Of a stretch of 64,000 nucleotides of DNA, positions 8,494 to 15,827 are shown piece after piece (the stretch's first letter is position 1; the number at the start of each line of letters is the position of its first letter). Both the position numbers and the translations under genes were made by a program. Source of the stretch: Parvularculaceae bacterium (GTDB lineage Bacteria; Pseudomonadota; Alphaproteobacteria; Caulobacterales; Parvularculaceae); the NCBI GenBank assembly GCA_021776475.1, contig JAJFFV010000006.1, forward strand, positions 682,001 to 746,000, written 5' to 3'. Under the pieces are notes generated by a model. It was not told where the DNA came from. It did no database searches and was given only the letters and a program-made list of their open reading frames with translations.

Positions 8494-10132
8494 GTGAAGC
8501 CCACTTTAAAAGCGTTCGCGGAACGTCTCCCCATTGCCGAGATTACCGGTGCAGACGAATTGTCGGAGTTTACGCCTGGTCGCCTCAAAACCGAAATACT
8601 GGCGGGCCTTACGGTCTCATTAGCGTTGGTGCCGGAAGCGGTGGCATTTGCATTCGTCGCAGGTGTTCATCCTTTGGTTGCCTTATATGCGGCATTTATC
8701 GTTGGATTGATCACTGCATTGATCGGCGGACGCCCGGGAATGGTCTCAGGCGCGACGGGTGCGCTGGCAGTCGTTATGGTCGCGCTGGTTGCCAATCACG
8801 GCGTTGAATATCTGTTTGCGACCGTTGTACTGATGGGATCGTTGCAGCTTGGCGCTGGCGTGTTCCGTTTTGGCAAGTTTATCCGCCTGGTCCCGCACCC
8901 GGTGATGCTCGGCTTCGTCAACGGTCTGGCGATTGTCATTTTTCTGGCCCAGCTCAGTCAGTTTCAAACGCCCGGCAGCGCCGACGCAAGCGGCCACGGC
9001 ATGGCCAACGGCGAATGGATGAGCGGCCTGCCTCTTTTGCTGATGATCGGCCTGACCTCTCTGACAATGGCTATCATCTGGGGATTTCCGAAACTGACCA
9101 AAGCAGTTCCTGCTCCGCTTGCCGGGATCGGAATCGTAGCATTTATTGTCATTGCTTTTGGGCTTGATGTGCCCCGGGTTGGGGACCTCGCCAGTATTGA
9201 GGGCGGTCTGCCATCGTTTCATCTGCCCGCGGTACCGATAAATTTCGAGACACTCCGAATCATCTTTCCATACGCATTCATACTTGCAGCGATCGGTCTG
9301 ATTGAAAGTTTGCTCACTTTAAATCTGGTCGGTGAGATGACCGGCAAACGTGGCGGAGCTTCACGGGAGTGCTTCGCTCAAGGCGCAGCAAATGTCGCAA
9401 CTGGTTTTTTTTGGTGGCATGGGCGGCTGCGCGATGATTGGCCAGTCAATGATTAATGTGAAATCAGGTGGCCGCACCCGCCTGTCGGCGCTTGTCGCAT
9501 CCCTATTGCTCCTGACATTCATTGTTTTCGCGTCTGATCTGATCGAGCAAATCCCTTTGGCTGCACTGGTTGGCGTTATGTTCATGGTGGTTGTCGGCAC
9601 CTTTGCCTGGCGCAGTGTGATGATCATGCGCAAAATTCCGGGCACCGACGCGTTTGTGATTGTGCTAGTGACCGCAGTTACGGTGCAATATGATCTCGCG
9701 ACGGCTGTCGTCGTTGGCGTGATTGTGTCGGCTCTGTCATACGCATGGAATAACGCCAAACGCATACGGATCAATGCGCGTGACAGCATAACAGTACCGG
9801 GTGCGAAAACCTATGAACTTGAAGGCCCGCTGTTTTTTGGATCGACAGACGGATTTGCGGAATTATTTCACCCTGAAGATGATCCGGAAATTGTCATTGT
9901 TGATTTTATGCGCTCACGCGTGGTGGATCAGTCCGCGCTGCAGGCGATCGAAGATCTCGGCGCAAAATATGCAGCTCTCGGTAAGACCCTCCGCTTGCGC
10001 CACCTGTCCCCGGATTGTCACCGTTTGCTGAACCGCGCCGGACAACTGATGGTAGATTCGGATGATGACCCGGACTATCAAATCGCCGCGGATTATTCCG
10101 TGCGCACCGGCATTTTTGGAACCGGTCACTGA
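8494..10132 (+). pseudogene. SulP/SLC26 anion transporter with STAS domain, frameshifted at a T8 run
   Basis: The N-terminal frame (GTG at 8494) encodes the SulP transmembrane core: LAGLTVSLALVPEAVAFAFVAGV, then G-G-R-P-G-M-V-S-G-A-T-G-A and L-I-E-S-L-L-T-L. The other frame continues with G-M-G-G-C-A-M-I-G-Q-S, further membrane helices and a C-terminal STAS domain (residues IVIVDFMRSRVVDQSALQAI). The switch is at a run of eight T at 9405-9412; seven T would give one open frame of about 545 codons. SulP proteins carry sulfate, bicarbonate or other anions across the inner membrane. No other damage is seen, so a homopolymer sequencing error or slippage is as likely as gene loss. Confidence 0.85.
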
Positions 10133-10232
10133 TTTCCTCCACCGTGATTTCATTTTTTTTGTCCCCAGCCGGAGGCTTAACCCGCTGAGGCGCATCCCGT
10201 GCATCTAACATTTGTGGCATGCTTACTGTGGG

Positions 10233-10255
10233 TTGTTGTTATATAGTAACAACAA
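10233..10255. promoter_or_regulatory. 9-5-9 inverted repeat, putative operator
   Basis: TTGTTGTTA (10233-10241) and its perfect complement TAACAACAA (10247-10255) flank the spacer TATAG. The repeat lies 69 bases before the ATG of the 82-residue gene at 10324, and TATAGT in its centre could serve as a -10 element. This geometry fits a dimeric repressor site, but the regulator is unknown. Confidence 0.5.
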
Positions 10256-10323
10256 GTAATGATTGAGTTCAGTAAGGAATCATTTACCGTTCAGGTTGTG
10301 GGATGAACGAGGAGTAAGTAAAG

Positions 10324-10572
10324 ATGACCATTACCAAAAGTGTTTACGAGTCTCTTGTTTCAGAAACAGGTGAAGAGGCTCTGGTTCTAGCTATTCTGCA
10401 TTCCATGCGTGAAGAATCGATGGTTGAGCTGCTCAGAAGCTGCGTCGAGATGAATCCGCAACATCATGAAGGTCTCACTGCGCTCATTAAAGGGTTACAG
10501 GCAGGAGATGCCAGCCCGGAACACGATGAGATCGATTGGACCGATGCTGTCCCAAAAGCCGTCGCTTCTTAA
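10324..10572 (+). CDS. Small acidic helical protein, unknown function
   Basis: I do not recognise this 82-residue protein. It is acidic, predicted helical throughout, has one Cys, no signal peptide and no membrane segment. The ATG at 10324 has a good ribosome site (GAGGAG, 9 bases upstream). It forms its own transcription unit: a perfect inverted repeat lies in the promoter region and a strong terminator follows 31 bases after the stop. This tidy packaging supports a real, regulated gene. Confidence 0.7.
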   Translation: MTITKSVYESLVSETGEEALVLAILHSMREESMVELLRSCVEMNPQHHEGLTALIKGLQAGDASPEHDEIDWTDAVPKAVAS

Positions 10573-10603
10573 GCGGCGATATCAGTTTGGATGCCAGGCT
10601 TAC

Positions 10604-10630
10604 AAAAGCCTCCCGCCGAGGGAGGCTTTT
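10604..10630 (+). terminator. Intrinsic terminator, probably bidirectional
   Basis: AAAAGCCTCCC (10604-10614) and GGGAGGCTTTT (10620-10630) form an 11-bp perfect stem with a 5-base loop. The T-run ends the 82-residue gene on the plus strand, and the A-run on the other side makes it usable for the convergent gene ending at 10664. Confidence 0.9.
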
Positions 10631-10663
10631 ATTGGCCTTACGCGCGGCTTCGGCAAGAGTTGC

Positions 10664-11569
10664 CTAGAACCGGTAAGAGTTGCCGAGGCGCTGAATGAAC
10701 AAAGGCGTATTACTCGGAGTCATGTTGATCACCCAAACTGAGTTCCTTCCCTGCCGGGCCTCGAACTCTTCAAGAGTAATCTTGTATCCAGCCGCTTCTA
10801 CCCGCGTGAACAGCGTTGTTGTGGCCTCATCACCAGGAACACTAGCGCGAATTACCAAGACGTTGCCGCGTAAATTGGCATCAGCGCCGCCGTTTCTGAA
10901 TAGGTTGTAGGATTTACGAGTGGAATCATTATAGAGGCGGCCCCGCATGGTTCCCCGGCGGACCATTTCACTGACATCTTGTTCGAGGACATCCGGAAAG
11001 TTGATTTCAATGGTGATATTGTAGCCACCAACGTTGCCAGCGTCTGGCTGTAGTGCAGTTTTTTGCATACTGGGATCGATATTCGGTTGATAAACAGCTT
11101 TTTGAATGCCTGTCCGAACGCTCTCACCTCCAGCTTGCCCCATAAAGGCGGCAACCTGCGCCTGAGCCTGCAGTTGGGCTTCCTGCGGTACGGGAAGTTC
11201 ATCAATCGGTGCGTTAAGAGCAGCGCCAAGATCAGATGGAACAATGGTCATAAGAACGGCGAGGACGCCAAATCCTTGCAAGAAAGCTTCTCGCATACTC
11301 ACCGGCTGCAGGAAAAAAATCGAAGAGGCGCCCACCGCCATGAGCAATGCAACTACGACATAGAGCGGAATTTGCCCTAGGCCTACCAATTCTGAAGCTG
11401 CTACAGCCCAGTGGCTGACTTGATAAAGCGCTGACGCATCGCCGCGTTGATTTAGGTCGGTGAGCGTCGCCGCAACAATCCCGAAAGCGCCTGCCATTGC
11501 AAAACCAAAATAATCCGTTGTTCTATACTCGCCCGGCAGTTTGTTTCCGCGCTTGTCACCATAAGCCAT
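10664..11569 (-). CDS. Inner-membrane protein with C-terminal extracytoplasmic domain, unknown
   Basis: This 301-residue protein is not recognised. After a short hydrophilic N-terminus rich in G, K and R there are about three hydrophobic segments (residues 22-42, 65-85 and 90-110), the second pair separated by a short loop (FLQPVSMRE). A Q- and A-rich linker follows (PQEAQLQAQAQVAAF) and then a beta-rich C-terminal domain of about 150 residues ending LFIQRLGNSYRF. I chose the ATG at 11569 because of its GGGAGAA ribosome site; longer in-frame non-ATG starts add unlikely cysteine-rich sequence. The gene ends 33 bases from a bidirectional terminator. Confidence 0.8.
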   Translation of the reverse strand: MAYGDKRGNKLPGEYRTTDYFGFAMAGAFGIVAATLTDLNQRGDASALYQVSHWAVAASELVGLGQIPLYVVVALLMAVGASSIFFLQPVSMREAFLQGFGVLAVLMTIVPSDLGAALNAPIDELPVPQEAQLQAQAQVAAFMGQAGGESVRTGIQKAVYQPNIDPSMQKTALQPDAGNVGGYNITIEINFPDVLEQDVSEMVRRGTMRGRLYNDSTRKSYNLFRNGGADANLRGNVLVIRASVPGDEATTTLFTRVEAAGYKITLEEFEARQGRNSVWVINMTPSNTPLFIQRLGNSYRF

Positions 11570-11686
11570 GGTATTCTCCCACTCTGTTACTGACCTTTTC
11601 AACCGGTCGCACCCACACCCTAGAGAGTTAGCACAGGAGCTGGTGCAGAACAAATACTGACTGGGCCACGGGAGGTCAAAAATCGG

Positions 11687-12448
11687 TTATTTCTGTAACA
11701 GGCCATCGCTGGTGAAGTCTGGACGCGCACCGTCAAAATCGACATTGAACATATGCTCAAGGCTGGTCTTGGGCAGCCCTGCTTTGACATCATCGTAAGG
11801 GGTCAGATTAACCGCCTTAATGATGATGCGCTGAATTTTCGCCGCGCCGTCTTTCGGTACAACATCAATATCGAGAACATTTATACAGCCCAAATCCTGT
11901 TCAAATGTCCCGATACCGGCAAGTCCAGCATTTGAGGCGTAGCCGAGCAACAGCCTGTTGACCCCTTCATGAGCTACCAGAAGGGCAGTTTTCCAGGATT
12001 TCTGCAGAATCAGGGTCTCAAATCCCTTGACAATACGGGCGTAGGCTGACGCGAACTCTTCGCCACCTGGCAAAAATGCGGCACCGGGTTCTGTCGCCTG
12101 TTCAAAGGAAAATGCAAGCCGTGCCGCAAGTTCTGTGCGGCTTTCTGTAACATAAACACCGCCACGAAGCTCTTCCATTCCATCCGCGATGCTCATTGGG
12201 ACCTTTTCCGCAAGTGAGGCTTCGTTTTCAGCAGCTACAAACTTTGCGGTCTGAATCGTTCGAGGGAGGCCAGAATGATAAATCCTGTCCAAAGAGATCG
12301 AAGAAAGCGCCCTTCCAGCTGCTTTTGCTTGCGCTTGGCCATCGTCTGTGAGGTCAACAAGGCGGAAATCTGTCGTACCCGGCGCAAAGTAGTCCACATG
12401 TCCGTGGCGCATCAAATACAAGCGTCGGCGACCATACATCTTCGTCAT
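11687..12448 (-). CDS. Histidine phosphatase family protein
   Basis: This 253-residue protein has the phosphohistidine motif L-M-R-H-G-H at residues 12-17, then the second Arg in S-G-L-P-R-T-I-Q-T-A and the acid/base region E-E-L-R-G-G-V, and V-A-H-E-G-V-N-R near residue 165 with the second catalytic His. These are the marks of branch 1 of the superfamily (phosphoglycerate mutase- or CobC-like), which removes phosphate from small molecules or proteins. The substrate is unknown. ATG 12448 has AGGATG as ribosome site. It stands alone between two unrelated genes. Confidence 0.85.
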   Translation of the reverse strand: MTKMYGRRRLYLMRHGHVDYFAPGTTDFRLVDLTDDGQAQAKAAGRALSSISLDRIYHSGLPRTIQTAKFVAAENEASLAEKVPMSIADGMEELRGGVYVTESRTELAARLAFSFEQATEPGAAFLPGGEEFASAYARIVKGFETLILQKSWKTALLVAHEGVNRLLLGYASNAGLAGIGTFEQDLGCINVLDIDVVPKDGAAKIQRIIIKAVNLTPYDDVKAGLPKTSLEHMFNVDFDGARPDFTSDGLLQK

Positions 12449-12646
12449 GGCAGCATCCTATGATTGGTTTCAGATACCCGCACAACCGTTGATTTCGGGC
12501 AACACAGGATATCTTAGAGAAAATTTAGGGCAGAAGGCTCGAAAGGCATCGGTTTTGCTCTTCAGGTGTAGCGCATTTCAGGTATTATAGAGATTGAGGT
12601 GCTTTTTGCTGGCACATAGTACTCTTGGGGAATTCAGGCACATCTG

Positions 12647-14380
12647 ATGATCAAATCTCCGTTTAGCCTTTCTATGCTTTTTGCCGCGGCGGCCGTCGGT
12701 TATGTGGCGGCGTTCTGGTTTTTGGTGACTGTCGATGCGGATTCTGCCGAAAGCCGGTTCAACATCCTGATAGCCGATAACGCGCCCGGTCGAGCGATCG
12801 GTCATGGAGAGCAGGTACTCGCGCTGCGTTCCAAAGAAGGCGTTGATCCTGAAGACCTTGTTACTCTGAAGAAAGATCTGGCCAATGCGCACCGCCTGAA
12901 AGGCAAGCCGGACAGAGCTGTTGTGCTTTACCGTGAAGTTCTTGCGTCCAAGCAGGTTGTGCGCATGGATCTCGACGAACGGCGGACGATCAAGCAACAT
13001 GTGGCGCAAATGGAGCTGTTGCTCACTAACGTCACCGCCGCTGCTGGCATTTATGCCGAATTCCTTGATATCGCTGGTGATGAAGCGGCCCGGCAAACAC
13101 CACGCTTCCCGGGCTCAACCGAGGCTGCCTATGTCGATCTTGTCAAAGACGCGATGGACGACTTCGCGGAGGCCTTACCGCCAGCTCACGCAGAAGAGAT
13201 TACTACCGGTGCTGGAGCCGTGCAGCTCACCGATGCGCACAGCATGGCGGCGCTTGGTGGATATTACTCGGCGCAGGAAAACGGCGAATATGCTGCAGCC
13301 GGATTGTTGTCTGCAGCATATCGCACTCGGCTAACCGTTTTGGGCCCGGCCCATAGGGACACGCTGCATACTGCGCTGATGCTCGGCCCCATCTACCAGG
13401 CGATCAGCCGCGACAAGGACGCAGAAGCTCTGTATTTGTCTGCGTTTCATGCACAAGAACGCGCCAAGGGATCGAACAATCCGGATCTTAGTCTTTATAT
13501 CCGGCTGCTGGCAGACGTCTACAAAAGCCAGGGCCGTGTAACCGAGGCAGAAGCTCTCAACACCCACATTCAGCGCCTATTTCGTGACGCGTTTGGTGCA
13601 AGGCGTTATGTTTCAAACAAAACGCGGGATCGCCGCATGGACGTCAACCGGCCGGTCTCCTCGGTTTTTCCGCTCGATGACACTTATAAGCCGGGTGACC
13701 TTGTGCAGGCGATCGAATATGAAATTCTTCTCAGCAAAAATGCCGACTTAGAAGAAATGTCCGTTCGTCTTGCCCGTGAACTTGACGCCGAAAATGAAGC
13801 CACCCTACCCGATGAACTTGGCACGCTTTTGAGAGTCTGCCAGCAATACAGTGACGAGAGATTGTCACTTCGCTCCGGCTACAGATCATTTAATACGCAA
13901 CGTGTTCTATACCAAAACATCGGTCAAAAAGGCACCGTGACAAAACCCGGTACATCCGAACACCAACTCGGTCTTGCCGTGGATGTTGATGTTGATCGGC
14001 GATTGATGCGGCAAACTGACAGGGCCTATCAATGCTTCGAAGAGAATGCTTGGCGTTACGGATTTTTGTTGTCGTATCCACAGGGAAATAAGTACCTCCC
14101 TGGACCGGACACGTATGAGCCGTGGCACTGGCGCTATGTGGGCCGACGCACCGCCCTGCTTTATCGCGAAGCCGGACCTATTAACAAACCGCAGGAGTTT
14201 CTTGCAGCCCTACCATGCTATGAAGAACGGGCAATGGCAGGCATCTGGTCGATCGCAGACGAAAAGGATGTCTGTCTCGAAGGTGTTAACGTTAACTTTT
14301 CCGTTAACGAATCAATTTCCCCTGAAAATACCGTAATTTCTGGTATTTACGACGATAAAGCTGTTGTTCGGACCGATTAA
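12647..14380 (+). CDS. Membrane-anchored TPR protein fused to VanY-type D,D-carboxypeptidase
   Basis: This 577-residue protein starts with one transmembrane segment (residues about 8-27), followed by roughly 300 residues of TPR-like helical repeats (LKKDLANAHRLKGKPDRAVVLYREV and later copies near 210-300). Residues 390-510 are a peptidase M15B/VanY domain: L-R-S-G-Y-R-S, the zinc motif S-E-H-Q-L-G-L-A-V-D-V (about 437) and P-W-H-W-R-Y-V-G (about 490), so both metal His and the Asp are present. VanY enzymes remove the terminal D-Ala from peptidoglycan precursors in the periplasm. The TPR part suggests a partner in the envelope. The last 60 residues are unassigned and contain a pair of cysteines. 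Confidence 0.85.
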   Translation: MIKSPFSLSMLFAAAAVGYVAAFWFLVTVDADSAESRFNILIADNAPGRAIGHGEQVLALRSKEGVDPEDLVTLKKDLANAHRLKGKPDRAVVLYREVLASKQVVRMDLDERRTIKQHVAQMELLLTNVTAAAGIYAEFLDIAGDEAARQTPRFPGSTEAAYVDLVKDAMDDFAEALPPAHAEEITTGAGAVQLTDAHSMAALGGYYSAQENGEYAAAGLLSAAYRTRLTVLGPAHRDTLHTALMLGPIYQAISRDKDAEALYLSAFHAQERAKGSNNPDLSLYIRLLADVYKSQGRVTEAEALNTHIQRLFRDAFGARRYVSNKTRDRRMDVNRPVSSVFPLDDTYKPGDLVQAIEYEILLSKNADLEEMSVRLARELDAENEATLPDELGTLLRVCQQYSDERLSLRSGYRSFNTQRVLYQNIGQKGTVTKPGTSEHQLGLAVDVDVDRRLMRQTDRAYQCFEENAWRYGFLLSYPQGNKYLPGPDTYEPWHWRYVGRRTALLYREAGPINKPQEFLAALPCYEERAMAGIWSIADEKDVCLEGVNVNFSVNESISPENTVISGIYDDKAVVRTD

Positions 14381-14435
14381 TTGAGGCACCATACATTCCA
14401 ACTGGAAGGTATGAAGGCCAGACGGTCATTGGGCT

Positions 14436-15818
14436 ATGGGGAAACTAAACAAAAGTTTCAGGGCATATATACTTTATGTAAGCCTCACCGATGACGGATC
14501 GCGTCGGTCGTGTATTCCGTTGTTGACTGACCATTATTATCACATTGCTGATGATAGAAATGGATCATGCGTTGGTCTGCGTAAAGATATTGTCATCATA
14601 GATGCACGCTCAGTAAAAACTGTAACAGAAAATCATTTTGCCCGGATCGATGGCTTGAAGCATCAGCATCCGGAAGCTTCGCTGATGGTCGTGACGGATA
14701 TCGCAGCGCCATATGGCCTCAGGCAAAGCCTGAAACAGTACGGAATTGTTTGCGCCATTGGTCAGGAGCCTGAGCTTTTGTTACCGCGGCTTGAGCGCCT
14801 TCTGGAGAATTTGGCACTTGCAGATGAATGCGGTGAGCGACTTAAGACTCTCTCCAGTCTGAATAAATCTTTCGAAGCCCAAACCAGTTTGCGCCCATCA
14901 TCTGCTGACATGCGGGTTCTGGTCGCGGGAACACCATCGCCGCTTTCTCTGCGCACATTTTCATCACTCAAAAAGGCGGGATTCAAGGTAACAGCCGCGA
15001 TTTCGGTGCCGCAGACTATTCGCTATCTCGAAAATGGATCATTTGACAGCCTCGTTATGTTGCCGGGCAACAAAGCGGCTGTTTACTCTTCCCTGATCAA
15101 GCTGCTGCGTCGAAATGACAAGACAAGGACATTGCCGGTTTTGGTTTTGTCGGAAGAATTGACTGAAACATCTGATGAAGCGGGGTATCGTTATCTGACG
15201 CAAGGCGCAGATCTTGTTCTCGCCGGGCGGGACGAAGAAGAAGCGATCATGTCCGAAGTGAAGGCGTTTGCAAAACGCAACCGTCTGACCAAGAGCATGC
15301 GACAGTTTCTGCGCAAATCTGTGATGCCGGATCGTTCAACGAAATCGCTTGCGTGCGATTTGCCTTTCTTTGAGACTCATCTTGCAAGACAATGCTCTAG
15401 CAGCAAAATGTCCGGGCGGCATTTGTGCCTTTCGGTTTTTCAGTTGAAGACAGTGCGTGACCATCCTCCCTCGCCGACGGTTTGCCGACAGGCGGTGTCT
15501 TATGCAGAGATGATGATACAGGACACGGATCTTATGACCGTGGTGCGCAACGATCTCATCCTTATTTCGCAACCTGGCAAGGCGATCATTGATGCTAACA
15601 AAACTCGAAAGCGTATTGTCAGTCTGCTTCAGGAATTAAAGTTCAAAACTGCGCTAGCGACGGATGCGTATGAGGATCTGTCTATTGCATCGAGCACAGT
15701 GCTCTACGGGCTCGAGGAAAAACCGGAAGAGATGATCACGCGAGCATTGAAAACACTGACCGAGCTTCCGCGACCGGTGACAAAAAAGCCGCGACCGCTT
15801 CTGACGCTCGTTCAATAG
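14436..15818 (+). CDS. Degenerate PleD/PopA-like receiver-receiver-GGDEF protein
   Basis: This 460-residue protein has no signal peptide. Residues 10-125 and 158-275 look like two receiver domains; the first keeps an Asp at the phosphorylation strand (V-I-I-D-A-R), the second has lost it (SLVMLPGN). Residues 300-450 follow the layout of a GGDEF domain (D-L-P-F-F-E-T-H-L where D-x-L-T-G-L is expected), but the GGDEF signature is replaced by V-R-N-D-L-I-L-I-S. PleD and PopA of Caulobacter share this arrangement; PopA is a c-di-GMP receptor without cyclase activity. I infer a c-di-GMP-related or purely structural cell cycle role, with moderate confidence. The gene starts 55 bases after the VanY fusion on the same strand. 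Confidence 0.6.
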   Translation: MGKLNKSFRAYILYVSLTDDGSRRSCIPLLTDHYYHIADDRNGSCVGLRKDIVIIDARSVKTVTENHFARIDGLKHQHPEASLMVVTDIAAPYGLRQSLKQYGIVCAIGQEPELLLPRLERLLENLALADECGERLKTLSSLNKSFEAQTSLRPSSADMRVLVAGTPSPLSLRTFSSLKKAGFKVTAAISVPQTIRYLENGSFDSLVMLPGNKAAVYSSLIKLLRRNDKTRTLPVLVLSEELTETSDEAGYRYLTQGADLVLAGRDEEEAIMSEVKAFAKRNRLTKSMRQFLRKSVMPDRSTKSLACDLPFFETHLARQCSSSKMSGRHLCLSVFQLKTVRDHPPSPTVCRQAVSYAEMMIQDTDLMTVVRNDLILISQPGKAIIDANKTRKRIVSLLQELKFKTALATDAYEDLSIASSTVLYGLEEKPEEMITRALKTLTELPRPVTKKPRPLLTLVQ

Positions 15819-15827
15819 GCCGAAGCG

